NCBI GenBank assembly: GCA_913020155.1
Contig: CAJWBA010000003.1
Span: forward strand, 1-64,000
Length of the DNA: 64,000 bases
Reading direction: 5' to 3'
DNA from: an uncultured Flavobacteriales bacterium
GTDB lineage: Bacteria; Bacteroidota; Bacteroidia; Flavobacteriales; Flavobacteriaceae
Shown here: positions 54,570 to 63,942 of the stretch, piece after piece
Layout of the letters: every line of letters begins with the position of its first letter
Position numbering within the stretch: position 1 is the first letter of the stretch
Program-made: the position numbers and the translations under genes
Notes under the pieces: generated by a model
What the model was told of the DNA's origin: nothing
Seen by the model: the letters and a program-made list of their open reading frames with translations, nothing else
The model's database searches: none

Positions 54570-54986
54570 TTATTTTTTTGGTAAAGTGATTGTAGTGAGT
54601 TTACAACTTGAAATTAAGTCTCCAGCCTCATTGGTTACCTTTATTTCCCATACTTGAGTGGTTCTTCCATTGTGCAATGCTTGTGCTTTTGCATACACAT
54701 AGCCCTCACTTATTCCTTTCAAGTGATTTCCAGACATCTCAATTCCTCTGACCATGGGGTTTTTAGTCTTGTTAAACAAATATGCCGCAGCGCTTCCAAC
54801 GCTCTCTGCCAGAGCAAAAGTAGCTCCGCCGTGCAAAACACCATCGGGTTGATGGACTTTTGGAGTTACTGGCATGCGAGCAATTAAAAAATCATCGCCT
54901 AAATCAACAAATTCGAAATCTAAGGTTTTCATCAACGAGTCTTTCTTAGACCCATTCATTATTTCAAGTAATTGCTTTTTTTCCAT
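54570..54986 (-). CDS. Hotdog-fold thioesterase, probable DHNA-CoA thioesterase (MenI-like)
   Basis: A 138-residue PaaI/YbgC-type hotdog thioesterase: VHQPDGVLHGGATFALAESVGSAAA contains the helix with the catalytic Glu. It is the first gene of the menaquinone operon, with its stop adjoining menF. This position suggests it hydrolyses 1,4-dihydroxy-2-naphthoyl-CoA after MenB, the step for which no other candidate exists here. By sequence alone another acyl-CoA substrate (phenylacetyl type) is possible. Confidence 0.85.
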   Translation of the reverse strand: MEKKQLLEIMNGSKKDSLMKTLDFEFVDLGDDFLIARMPVTPKVHQPDGVLHGGATFALAESVGSAAAYLFNKTKNPMVRGIEMSGNHLKGISEGYVYAKAQALHNGRTTQVWEIKVTNEAGDLISSCKLTTITLPKK

Positions 54987-54991
54987 GTAAA

Positions 54992-54999
54992 CAAAGGTA
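54992..54999 (-). promoter_or_regulatory. Promoter -7 element of the menaquinone operon
   Basis: TACCTTTG on the minus strand, an exact TAnnTTTG match, ends 5 nt before the ATG of the thioesterase gene. The same 5-nt distance occurs at the M14 peptidase gene. The predicted transcript would have essentially no leader. Confidence 0.45.
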
Positions 55000-55067
55000 C
55001 AAAATCTAAAAAAATTTGAATGCTTCTTCTGTTTTATTAAATAGGGATTATCAACTGAAAAAAAACT

Positions 55068-55361
55068 TTAACTTACCATTTTTTTAGTCCCAATAATTTT
55101 CACCCAGCACTGACAAGTCGGCTTTCTCATAATGTGTTTAATCCTTTTTTCTTGGGTCACCTGGAAATGCATGACCCTCTGGTGCAATTCTGTTTTCCGC
55201 GAGTTGATCCTCCAATTTATCAAATCCAGTTCCTCTTCTTGGGCAGGCATCATTGATAAATATTGTGCAATCCTTACTTTATCCCTAGAATTATTTGGAT
55301 GTATCCCATGCGGTTGCAAACTTTTGAAACCAAAAGATCTCAGACTTTCATCTTTACTTTG
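55068..55361 (-). pseudogene. Remnant of a phytanoyl-CoA dioxygenase (PhyH)-family gene
   Basis: The minus strand keeps the C-terminal third of a PhyH-like Fe(II)/2-oxoglutarate oxygenase. Segments: FKSLQPHGIHPNNSRDKVRI, AQYLSMMPAQEEELDLINWR, then after a frame change EGHAFPGDPRKK, a stop, and HYEKADLSVLGENYW. The PHG histidine would be the distal iron ligand. The N-terminal two thirds are absent, the gene being cut at about 55361 where remains of a divergent araC gene begin. At least one frameshift and one internal stop. Confidence 0.72.
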
Positions 55362-55386
55362 AACACCTTATCTTCTAAACGATAAA

Positions 55387-56113
55387 TGTCAAGTTTAAAC
55401 CGATATCGATCTTCTGAAGGCACAAAGCCATATTGGGCACCATATTTTGACCTATGAAATGTCTGATTTAACGTTGATAAGTTCCAATATTCCTCATTTA
55501 GACTTTGACTACGGGATAAAGAACGATTAACTAAAAGTGTTGTTCATTTTAAAAAAAGATTTCTTTGAGTCCCATTTTCAGAGTACTCCGGAATTGTCTT
55601 CATTGGCTCAATTATTTGAACAATATAAAATGGATTAGCTTTTGATGGGAAAATCAAAGTTGATGTTGGGAAAAAATTATTTCAATTAGAAAAGCTTAAA
55701 CCTTTTGAACAATACATTCAAATTCTCGAAATACTTCAGATGGTGGCAGATACCAATGACCTTCATTTATTGTACAAACAGCCGTACAGAAATAAGTACA
55801 GTGAGCGCGATCAAGGTAGGCTCAGAGAGATTTATGCCTTTGTTGATAAAAACTATCATAGGATTAAGTTGCGCAAATTAGCAACCTATCCAAAAAAGTA
55901 TTTTGTAGGTATTTTAAAAAATCTAGTCAATACACCTTTGTTGAATTCCACAATCGTTACCGGATAAGCCAATACAAAAGAATATTGATTTTGGGTCAAA
56001 GTGTTGGTTATGCTTGTTTTAAGTCTGGTTTTGAGAGTCTGTCCTATTTCAATCAAACTTTTAAAAAAATAAGCTAAGAAAATCCGAGTTACTTTAGAAA
56101 CCGATATTTGTAA
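55387..56113 (+). pseudogene. Decayed AraC-family regulator gene
   Basis: The plus strand shows an AraC/XylS regulator in pieces: cupin part (MSDLTLISSNIPHLDFDY, VVHFKKRFL), a linker (KLKPFEQYIQILEILQMVAD and YRNKYSERDQGRLREIYAF), and a two-helix-turn-helix end after frame changes (KYFCRYFKK, FVEFHNRYRISQYKR, then FKSGFESLSYFNQTFKKIS, a stop and ENPSYFRNRYL). Several frameshifts and stops; the final natural stop is 56111-56113. Divergent from the PhyH remnant, so both were probably a regulator-target pair. Confidence 0.8.
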
Positions 56114-56186
56114 GTGGCGGATAGAAAAGGTTGTTTATTTTAAAAATGAATTTAAAAACCCCTAACTTCGTTCTTTTAAAGTAACA

Positions 56187-58742
56187 ATGAAAAAACTTGC
56201 TTTTTACTTTTGTTTTGTTTGCCTGTTTTTAGTTTCGTGTTCAGAATATGAAAAGCTAAACAATACCGAGGGGGTTTCTTTGGATTTAGCTCAATATCGT
56301 GTTGAGCAGCTTTCGAATGTGAATTATCAGTTGAGTTTTTTGATTCCTCCACTAAAAAAAGATCCTGTTTTTTCTGAGTTAAAACTTACAGTTACTGTTC
56401 ACGATCTTACGAATCCCCTTTACCTCGATTTTAAAGAAGATTCTTCACATTTAAAATACCTGAATGTGAATGAACAAGCAATAGAGATTATCCATGAAAA
56501 TGAACACCTTATTATTTCTCAAGAATTTTTAAACTTGGGAGTTAATATTATTGATCTTGAGTTTGAGGCAGGAGATTTATCTTTAAATCGAAACGATGAT
56601 TACCTATACACTTTGTTAGTTCCCGATCGAGCAAGAACCTTGTTTCCCTGTTTCGACCAACCCAACCTCAAGGCGACTTTCACACTTAGTGTTAAAGTTC
56701 CTGAAAATTGGAATGTTCTGGCGGGTTCGCACCTTGAGTTGTTGATAAATGACGGTGTCAATACAAATTACAGGTTCAAAGAGAGTGATTTGATGAGTAC
56801 CTACCTTTTTTCTTTTGTTGCCGGCAATTTTAATTCCACAATAGACAGATCGTCTACCTATAATATGGATTTTCGTTATCGAGAAACTGATGTGAATAAA
56901 ACTAGTATTAGCATACCTGAAATCTTCCGTTTACACAATGCTTCCCTAAATTATCTTCAAGACTACACCAAAAAACCTTTTCCTTTTCAAAAGATTGATT
57001 TTGCTGCTATTCCCGGGTTTCAATACGGCGGTATGGAACATACAGGTGCTATTCAGTACAGAGAGGCTTTTATGTTTTTGGATGAAAATGCAACTCAGAC
57101 TCAAGAATTATCTCGTGCTAAATTAATTGCCCATGAAAGTGCTCATATGTGGTTCGGCAACTTGGTAACAATGAATTGGTTTAATGATGTTTGGATGAAA
57201 GAAGTTTTTGCGAATTTTATGGCAGGTAAAATCATGAATCCTCTTTTTAAGGAAGTAAATCATGACCTTCAGTTTTTAACCTCCCACTACCCCAGTTCCT
57301 ATAGTGTTGATCGAACTCAAGGAAGTAATCCAATCCGACAAGAGCTACATAATTTGGAGCGTGCTGGGTCTCTTTACGGGAGCATCATCTACAACAAGGC
57401 TCCTATTATGATGCGACAATTGGAACAAATTTTAGGGGAAAATGATTTTAAAACTGGGATTCAAACCTACATCCAACGCTTTGCTAACAGCAATGCCGAT
57501 TGGAATGATCTAATCTATATTTTTGATCAGAAAACTTCACTGGATATTAAAAAATGGAGCGAAGTTTGGGTTAATTCCCCAGGGCGTCCAATTTTTACCG
57601 ATCAGCTTGTTTATGATGAAAAAAATAAAATAAAATATTTTGGACTGCATCAAAAAGCGGAGGATGGTTCTGACAAGATTTGGCCTCAGTCTTTTGAAAT
57701 AAGCTTGGTTTACCTCAACGACACAAAAACCTTTAAAGTTTTTAGCAATGAGCCGATTACAGTTGTTGAAGAAGCTATTGGGCTGGACAAACCCAGCCAT
57801 GTTTTGTACAACAGTAATGGATTTGGATATGGGGTTTTCCCTTCCAATGAAAGTTTAATAAATTCTGTTTTAAATATTGACAATGAGGTGTCACGCGCCC
57901 ATATTTACCTCAATACCTATGAAAACATGCTGTTGGGTTTAATCGATGTAAAAACTGTTTTTAATCTCCTTCTTAATGGAATTGAAACTGAAGAAAACGA
58001 ATTGATTTTACATCTTATTTCCAATCAGACCCGAGATCTGTTCTGGAATTACCTTTACACAGAAAATGACCAAGAACGACAAATCAAAATTGAGAATTCA
58101 CTCTTGAAAAGATTGCAAACTAAAGCATCAAAAAACATCAAGAAAATTGTTTTTAACACCTATCGTTCTTTAGCAAAATCTTCTGAGGGCTTAAATCAAA
58201 TTTACCGCCTGTGGAACCAAGATGAGGAAATTGAAGACCTTTTTTTTAATCAAGACGAGTTAACTAATTTGGCACAAACACTTTCCTTATTTGGGCATCC
58301 CAATTCCAAAGAAATTTTAGATAAAGCCAAGGCTGCACTTACCAATCCTGACAAACGCGAGCACTTTAAATTTATGGAAGCTGCCCTTACTGGTGATCCA
58401 GAAATACGAACCGCCTATTTTGAATCATTTAAATCACCTAAATACCGAGAAAAAGAAAGTTGGGTTCAAGCTGCAGCTGGCTTTATACACCATCCCATTC
58501 GGCAAGATGAGAGTATTAGGACCCTGCCTCTAAGTCTTAAGCTCCTTGAAGAAATTCAAAGTACGGGCGACATTTTTTTTCCAAAAAGATGGTTAGATGC
58601 TACGGTTGGGCAATACACCTCAAAACAGGCTTATGATCTTGTTTTGAATTATTTAAATACAAATCCAAACTTGAGTCCTGACCTCAAGAACAAATTACTA
58701 CAAGCCTCAGATAAACTGTTTAGAAGGCATGGAACAGACTAG
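56187..58742 (+). CDS. M1-family aminopeptidase, lipoprotein
   Basis: An exported 851-residue zinc aminopeptidase. Lipoprotein signal MKKLAFYFCFVCLFLVSC (Cys18). The exopeptidase motif is GGMEHTGAI (GxMEN in classical enzymes, with His replacing Asn). Zinc site HESAHMWFGNLV, 18 residues, then the third ligand Glu in MKEVFANF. The C-terminal helical ERAP1-like domain extends to the end. Substrate is probably peptides in the periplasm. Its stop is followed by a strong bidirectional terminator shared with dnaK. Confidence 0.92.
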   Translation: MKKLAFYFCFVCLFLVSCSEYEKLNNTEGVSLDLAQYRVEQLSNVNYQLSFLIPPLKKDPVFSELKLTVTVHDLTNPLYLDFKEDSSHLKYLNVNEQAIEIIHENEHLIISQEFLNLGVNIIDLEFEAGDLSLNRNDDYLYTLLVPDRARTLFPCFDQPNLKATFTLSVKVPENWNVLAGSHLELLINDGVNTNYRFKESDLMSTYLFSFVAGNFNSTIDRSSTYNMDFRYRETDVNKTSISIPEIFRLHNASLNYLQDYTKKPFPFQKIDFAAIPGFQYGGMEHTGAIQYREAFMFLDENATQTQELSRAKLIAHESAHMWFGNLVTMNWFNDVWMKEVFANFMAGKIMNPLFKEVNHDLQFLTSHYPSSYSVDRTQGSNPIRQELHNLERAGSLYGSIIYNKAPIMMRQLEQILGENDFKTGIQTYIQRFANSNADWNDLIYIFDQKTSLDIKKWSEVWVNSPGRPIFTDQLVYDEKNKIKYFGLHQKAEDGSDKIWPQSFEISLVYLNDTKTFKVFSNEPITVVEEAIGLDKPSHVLYNSNGFGYGVFPSNESLINSVLNIDNEVSRAHIYLNTYENMLLGLIDVKTVFNLLLNGIETEENELILHLISNQTRDLFWNYLYTENDQERQIKIENSLLKRLQTKASKNIKKIVFNTYRSLAKSSEGLNQIYRLWNQDEEIEDLFFNQDELTNLAQTLSLFGHPNSKEILDKAKAALTNPDKREHFKFMEAALTGDPEIRTAYFESFKSPKYREKESWVQAAAGFIHHPIRQDESIRTLPLSLKLLEEIQSTGDIFFPKRWLDATVGQYTSKQAYDLVLNYLNTNPNLSPDLKNKLLQASDKLFRRHGTD

Positions 58743-58757
58743 GGACTGTTTTTTTTT

Positions 58758-58803
58758 ATTCATTCTTAAAAAGCACCCAAAAGAATACTTTTTAAGAATG
58801 AAT
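58758..58803. terminator. Bidirectional terminator between the M1 peptidase gene and dnaK
   Basis: Perfect 16-bp arms (ATTCATTCTTAAAAAG at 58758-58773 and its complement at 58788-58803) with a 14-nt loop, flanked by a T run on the left and an A run on the right, so it can terminate transcription arriving from either side. Confidence 0.85.
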
Positions 58804-58815
58804 GAAAAAAAGGTG

Positions 58816-60729
58816 TTATTCTTTAACTTCCTCAAAATCAACATCTTGAACATCTTCTGATTCAGAGGCTTCAGCAGCAGGCTCAGGCTGAGGGTCAGCA
58901 CCCGTTGTTTGTTCAGCTCCATCGGCTTGTGCCTTATAAAGCTCTTCCGATGCATTTTTCCAAGCTTCATTGATTTTCTCTAAAGCAGGTTCAATCACAG
59001 CAAGGTCTTTAGACTCAAGTGCTTTCTTGAGTTCTTCCAAAGCTTCTTCAATGGGTTTCTTTTTGTCATCAGATAATTTATCTCCAAATTCTTTCAACTG
59101 GCTTTCAGTTTGGAAAATCATTTGATCAGCACTGTTGAGCTTGTCAACTTGCTCTTTGGCAACTTTGTCAGCTTCGGCATTTGCCTCTGCTTCTTGTTTC
59201 ATCTTTTGAATTTCTTCTTCAGTAAGTCCTGAAGAAGCCTCGATGCGTATGTCCTGACTTTTACCAGTTGCTTTATCGGCTGCTGTTACTTTAATAATCC
59301 CGTTTGCATCGATATCAAAGGTTACCTCAATCTGAGGGGTTCCTCGAGGTGCAGGGGGGATTCCATCCAAATGAAAACGTCCGATGGTTTTGTTATCCGT
59401 TGCCATAGATCGTTCTCCCTGAATAACGTGTATTTCAACAGAGGGTTGATTATCAGCAGCAGTAGAAAATACCTGAGACTTTTTGGTAGGAATGGTAGTG
59501 TTCGATTCGATCAACTTGGTCATTACACTTCCCATGGTTTCGATTCCCAATGAAAGAGGCGTTACGTCCAATAACAAAACGTCTTTTACATCTCCAGTCA
59601 AAACACCTCCTTGGATAGCAGCACCAATGGCTACAACTTCATCGGGGTTTACCCCTTTAGATGGTTTTTTACCAAAGAATTTTTCAACTTCTTCTTGAAT
59701 GATTGGAATACGAGTAGATCCACCAACTAAAATAATTTCATCTATTTCAGAAATCGATAAACTAGCATCATCCAATGCTTTCTTCACGGGAGCCATAGAA
59801 CGACGAACCAACTCATCCGATAATTGCTCAAATTTTGAGCGAGACAAACTGGTTACCAAGTGCTTCGGTCCAGAGGCAGTAGCCGTAACATATGGCAAGT
59901 TTATTTCCGTTTGTGCAGAAGACGAAAGTTCAATTTTAGCTTTTTCAGCAGCTTCTTTCAAACGCTGTAGAGCCATTGGATCTTTGCGAAGATCAATATC
60001 TTCTGCTTTTTTAAAGTCATCTGCTAACCAGTTAATCAAAACTTGATCAAAATCATCACCACCCAGATGGGTATCACCATTGGTAGATAAAACTTCAAAC
60101 ACGCCATCTCCCAATTCGAGGATCGAAATATCAAAAGTTCCTCCACCAAGATCGTATACCGCGATTTTGCGATCTGCACCATCTTTTTTATCTAAACCAT
60201 AGGCAAGGGCTGCTGCAGTAGGTTCGTTTATGATTCGCTGAACTTTAAGTCCTGCAATTTCTCCTGCTTCTTTGGTAGCCTGACGTTGAGCATCATTGAA
60301 ATATGCAGGAACGGTAATAACCGCTTCTGTAACATCTTGACCCAAGTAGTCTTCCGCTGTTTTCTTCATTTTTTGAAGAATCATGGCAGAAAGCTCTTGA
60401 GGTGTGTACAAACGTCCATCAATATCAATACGAGGAGTATTGTTATCGCCTTTAACTACTTTGTAAGCTACGGTCGAAGCTTGTGTTGAAGATTCAGAAA
60501 ATTTATTCCCCATAAATCGCTTTACAGAGGCTATTGTTTTGGTTGGGTTGGTTACGGCCTGACGTTTTGCAGGATCTCCTACCTTAATCTCTCCAGCTTC
60601 TACAAATGCAATTACAGAGGGAGTTGTTCTCTTCCCCTCAGCATTTGGGATTACCACAGGTTCATTGCCCTCCATCACAGATACACAAGAGTTAGTAGTT
60701 CCTAAGTCAATTCCAATTATCTTACTCAT
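58816..60729 (-). CDS. dnaK: Molecular chaperone DnaK (Hsp70)
   Basis: ATP-driven chaperone, 637 residues. The nucleotide-binding domain opens with [20 protein letters not shown] and contains [18 protein letters not shown] and [14 protein letters not shown]; the linker is [16 protein letters not shown]; the substrate domain and helical lid follow, with an acidic tail ending [13 protein letters not shown]. Its length and ends are standard. grpE and dnaJ are not adjacent. It is divergent from panB; a perfect inverted repeat 60 nt upstream may control it. Confidence 0.97.
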   Translation of the reverse strand: MSKIIGIDLGTTNSCVSVMEGNEPVVIPNAEGKRTTPSVIAFVEAGEIKVGDPAKRQAVTNPTKTIASVKRFMGNKFSESSTQASTVAYKVVKGDNNTPRIDIDGRLYTPQELSAMILQKMKKTAEDYLGQDVTEAVITVPAYFNDAQRQATKEAGEIAGLKVQRIINEPTAAALAYGLDKKDGADRKIAVYDLGGGTFDISILELGDGVFEVLSTNGDTHLGGDDFDQVLINWLADDFKKAEDIDLRKDPMALQRLKEAAEKAKIELSSSAQTEINLPYVTATASGPKHLVTSLSRSKFEQLSDELVRRSMAPVKKALDDASLSISEIDEIILVGGSTRIPIIQEEVEKFFGKKPSKGVNPDEVVAIGAAIQGGVLTGDVKDVLLLDVTPLSLGIETMGSVMTKLIESNTTIPTKKSQVFSTAADNQPSVEIHVIQGERSMATDNKTIGRFHLDGIPPAPRGTPQIEVTFDIDANGIIKVTAADKATGKSQDIRIEASSGLTEEEIQKMKQEAEANAEADKVAKEQVDKLNSADQMIFQTESQLKEFGDKLSDDKKKPIEEALEELKKALESKDLAVIEPALEKINEAWKNASEELYKAQADGAEQTTGADPQPEPAAEASESEDVQDVDFEEVKE

Positions 60730-60788
60730 TTTAAATTATTTTATATTTCAAAAACATTATATTCAAGGAGTATGCCATTAAAGAAAAA

Positions 60789-60803
60789 CTGACAGCATGT
60801 CAG
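60789..60803. promoter_or_regulatory. Inverted repeat CTGACA-N3-TGTCAG upstream of dnaK
   Basis: A perfect 6-bp inverted repeat with a 3-nt spacer, 60 nt upstream of the dnaK ATG and about 105 nt upstream of panB. It is not the HrcA/CIRCE sequence (TTAGCACTC type). Being beside a heat-shock gene, it is a candidate regulator site. Confidence 0.4.
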
Positions 60804-60885
60804 CGATGTATGCCTATATCAATCTGAGTTGTCATTAATATTAGTTCCCAAGGGTTTAAAAAAATAAAACTCAAAAGAAAAAGAG

Positions 60886-60893
60886 TACATTTG
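60886..60893 (+). promoter_or_regulatory. Promoter -7 element of panB
   Basis: TACATTTG, an exact TAnnTTTG match, ends 14 nt before the panB ATG, the same spacing as at the HD gene and aroB. No TTTG was found at 17-21 nt upstream. Confidence 0.55.
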
Positions 60894-60907
60894 AAAAAAA
60901 TTAAAGC

Positions 60908-61726
60908 ATGTCTGTCGCAAAGAATACATACAACAGAGTTACCACAAATTCGCTCTTAAAAATGAAAGCCAATGGAGAAAAAATCTCAATGCTGACTGCA
61001 TATGATTTTACTCTTGCCGGCTTAGTTGATCAGGCTGGTGTTGATGTGATATTGGTTGGAGACTCTGCATCCAATGTAATTGCTGGTCACGAGACAACAC
61101 TTCCCATTACATTAGATCAAATGATTTACCACGCAGGAGCCGTAATACGTGGAGTTAAACGAGGGTTGGTATTAGTAGATCTACCCTTTGGAGCCTATCA
61201 GGGAGATTCTAAAGAAGCTCTTAAATCGGCAATCCGAATCATGAAAGAATCCGGGGCACATGCAGTAAAGCTAGAAGGTGGATTTCAAGTTAAATCCTCA
61301 ATTGAACGAATTATTCAAGCTGGAATTCCTGTGATGGGACACTTGGGACTTACACCACAATCCATTTACAAATTTGGAACATATACCGTTCGAGCCAAAG
61401 AAGAAGCAGAAGCAAACCAGCTTATTGAAGATGCCAAAATGTTAGAAGAAGTTGGATGCTTTGGATTAGTTTTAGAAAAAGTACCGGCAAAATTGGCTGA
61501 AAAAATTGCTTTAATTGTTTCTATTCCTGTCATTGGAATTGGAGCCGGAAATGGTGTAGATGGCCAAGTTTTGGTTCTTCATGACATGTTAGGAATGAGT
61601 AAAGAGTTTAGCCCAAGGTTTTTGAGACGGTATTTAGATTTACACACTGAAATTATTGGAGCTATTCAACAATACACAAACGATGTAAAAACTAAAGATT
61701 TCCCAAACGAATCAGAACAATACTAA
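60908..61726 (+). CDS. panB: 3-Methyl-2-oxobutanoate hydroxymethyltransferase
   Basis: First step of pantothenate (coenzyme A) synthesis: ketopantoate from ketoisovalerate and methylene-THF. The 272-residue TIM-barrel protein has [39 protein letters not shown] (Mg-binding Asp), [17 protein letters not shown] and [15 protein letters not shown]. The length is typical. The RluA gene starts 4 bp after its stop. Confidence 0.96.
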   Translation: MSVAKNTYNRVTTNSLLKMKANGEKISMLTAYDFTLAGLVDQAGVDVILVGDSASNVIAGHETTLPITLDQMIYHAGAVIRGVKRGLVLVDLPFGAYQGDSKEALKSAIRIMKESGAHAVKLEGGFQVKSSIERIIQAGIPVMGHLGLTPQSIYKFGTYTVRAKEEAEANQLIEDAKMLEEVGCFGLVLEKVPAKLAEKIALIVSIPVIGIGAGNGVDGQVLVLHDMLGMSKEFSPRFLRRYLDLHTEIIGAIQQYTNDVKTKDFPNESEQY

Positions 61727-61730
61727 AATC

Positions 61731-62408
61731 ATGAAGTTAGAAGTTCTCTATGAGGATAATCATTTATTTGTTGTCAATAAACCTCCAGGAGTTTTGGTTC
61801 AAGGAGACAAAACAGGAGACATTCCTCTGGTTGAACTTGCAAAGGACTACATCAAATACAAATATAATAAACCTGGTGCTGTTTTTCTAGGAGTAGTACA
61901 TCGACTCGACCGTCCTACAAGCGGAGCAATTGTTTTTGCAAGAACTTCAAAAGCTCTCGAGCGATTGAACTTGCAATTCAAAGATCGTATTACAAAAAAA
62001 ATCTACTGGGCAATTACCAAAACCTCACCCATCCCCACTTCCAAAACTCTGGTTCACTGGACTGTGCGAAACCAAAAACAAAATAAATCATACGCATACA
62101 AAAAGGAAACTCCAGGTTCCAAAAAAGCCGTTTTAAAATATTCGGTGAAGAAAAAATTAAATAACTACTCCTTATTAGAAATCGAATTGGAAACGGGAAG
62201 ACACCATCAAATTAGGTCTCAACTTTCTGTAATTGGTTGTCCAATAAAAGGAGATCTGAAGTATGGAGCTTCCAGGAGCAATCCCAACAGAATTATTCAT
62301 CTTCATGCACGTTCACTCGAAATTCTTCATCCCGTGACCAAAGAATCGGTAAAGTGTATCGCACCTTTACCTAAAGATGCTGTGTGGGATGCCTGTTTTT
62401 TCGATTGA
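61731..62408 (+). CDS. RluA-family RNA pseudouridine synthase
   Basis: Converts specific uridines of rRNA or tRNA to pseudouridine. The 225-residue protein is the catalytic domain only, without an S4 domain. Family motif VVHRLDRPTSGAIVFARTS carries the catalytic Asp; TGRHHQIRSQLSVIGCPIKGD and KYGA follow. The target uridine is not predictable. Overlaps the 3' end of the convergent large gene on the right by 38 bp. Confidence 0.92.
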   Translation: MKLEVLYEDNHLFVVNKPPGVLVQGDKTGDIPLVELAKDYIKYKYNKPGAVFLGVVHRLDRPTSGAIVFARTSKALERLNLQFKDRITKKIYWAITKTSPIPTSKTLVHWTVRNQKQNKSYAYKKETPGSKKAVLKYSVKKKLNNYSLLEIELETGRHHQIRSQLSVIGCPIKGDLKYGASRSNPNRIIHLHARSLEILHPVTKESVKCIAPLPKDAVWDACFFD

Positions 62409-63942
62409 TTAAATGAGCCTTAGCATGTATGATTTCGGCAACCGTTTTATTTTGAATTTTACTTTCCAACCAAGATAAAATGTCTAAATACAAAAAAGCT
62501 CTTCTTTCATAAGGATCTTTTTCATATTGCTTAAGTTCAGCATGTAATTTTTTGAAGGCATCTTTCAATTCGTGAGGATAAATATTCCCAAGTTTTCGAA
62601 CAAACCGAATCAGAGATTTTTGAACCTCATGTAAATCACCCATTTTTAATAAAAACTTAAAGGTATCTCGAATATGTTGGTCAATGTGATAATCAAAACC
62701 AGCTTCATAGTGAGCAATAAGATTCAGCAAACGAGTAAAACATAGTAAATCCTCTCTCATTTTAAGTTTCCTATTGTTTACAATTTTATTTAAATAAATA
62801 ATTGCTTTTTTAAAGTCGTTCGATCCAAAGTACAAGCATGCAATTTTGTAATAAAACATCATTACGTGATGCTCATCAATTTGCCCTTTGTGCTCCTCAA
62901 TTTTTGTCAACAAAGGGTTGATAATCTCTTGTCCCTCTTTAAAGTTTCCTTCCAAAAAATACAAATTAAAACGGTTGTTGTATTCATACAAAAATACAAG
63001 AGCACTCAAATTATCATTTTCTGGGAAATCTTTAGAATTCACAGTATTAAGCATTATTTTTAAAACCTCACGAAATTTCATTGGATGCTTCAATAAGGAA
63101 ATGGATTCCAATAAATAATTATTCCCCTGTAAATAAAAAACAGGATGCGAAGAGATCATATCGGGTTGCTCGTCAAACAATCCGACCCATTTTGTAGAAT
63201 ACCGATAACTCGACAAAAAATCTTGTGTAAGCAAACTGTACCAAACATGTGCCTTAAAAAACCATAACTTTTCTCTAAAGCCCAGGTCATCAAAAGAAAA
63301 CTTGGTAAGTCGTTCCAAAAAAAAATTTGTTGCCGAACGGAATTCATCATCACTTTTTACATATCCTGTTTTGATGAGACGTTCATACAATTCCAAAGAT
63401 AAATTGGATAATTGACTAGAAATATGATTTTGATTACTAAAATAAGTTGCGTCCTGAACAAGCTCTTCGGTACGATTACTCATGCTTCTTGTAATATACT
63501 GAGACTCGATAACTTTTTCTAACTCAACAATTTCAAAAGCAGCATATTTTTCCTCAAACTTTACGGCAATGGTTTTTGCTCGATCCAAAAGCTTCAAACT
63601 TTGATTGTACAACCCTTTTTGGTAAAGTACTGTAGCAAAATCCAATTGTTCTCGGATTTGCATTCTCTTGTTTTGTTGAGAGGGATTGAGACGCAAACTA
63701 ATCAGAATTTGACGATACAAATGAGCTTTTAGATTAGACAACTGCTGTTTGGTTACAAAATCTTTTTTGAGAATAATTTTCTCATCATAAAGCCTCATTT
63801 TATCCAAAATATTGAACAAACTTAGGAATTTTGAGTTTAAATTTGAACCCATTCTTCCGACATAAAGTTTGAACTGTCTTTTTTCCGATTTTGACAAAGA
63901 TTTTATCAGAACAAAGAGGTTTTCTTTTTGACCGTTCGTCAT
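62371..63942 (-). CDS. Conserved large protein of unknown function, helical repeats
   Basis: A 523-residue protein, almost entirely helical by pattern, with the start MTNGQKENLFVLIKSLSKSE that I recognise from a Bacteroidota-specific hypothetical family. Several TPR-like helix pairs are suggested (LYNQSLKLLDRAKTIAVKFE, FGSNDFKKAIIYLNKIVNNR), so it is probably a cytoplasmic scaffold. No signal peptide, membrane helix or catalytic motif. The C terminus is rich in basic residues (KAHLINRKNRHPTQHL). Overlaps the RluA gene tail to tail by 38 bp. Confidence 0.82.
   Translation of the reverse strand: MTNGQKENLFVLIKSLSKSEKRQFKLYVGRMGSNLNSKFLSLFNILDKMRLYDEKIILKKDFVTKQQLSNLKAHLYRQILISLRLNPSQQNKRMQIREQLDFATVLYQKGLYNQSLKLLDRAKTIAVKFEEKYAAFEIVELEKVIESQYITRSMSNRTEELVQDATYFSNQNHISSQLSNLSLELYERLIKTGYVKSDDEFRSATNFFLERLTKFSFDDLGFREKLWFFKAHVWYSLLTQDFLSSYRYSTKWVGLFDEQPDMISSHPVFYLQGNNYLLESISLLKHPMKFREVLKIMLNTVNSKDFPENDNLSALVFLYEYNNRFNLYFLEGNFKEGQEIINPLLTKIEEHKGQIDEHHVMMFYYKIACLYFGSNDFKKAIIYLNKIVNNRKLKMREDLLCFTRLLNLIAHYEAGFDYHIDQHIRDTFKFLLKMGDLHEVQKSLIRFVRKLGNIYPHELKDAFKKLHAELKQYEKDPYERRAFLYLDILSWLESKIQNKTVAEIIHAKAHLINRKNRHPTQHL

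Noticed and set aside
55068..55319. An 83-codon minus-strand frame as a separate gene
   Set aside because: It is a frame-shifted piece of the PhyH remnant; the alternative frame restores family motifs.
55740..55967. A 75-codon frame read as a separate gene
   Set aside because: It is the middle section of the decayed AraC gene; flanking frames continue the same protein.
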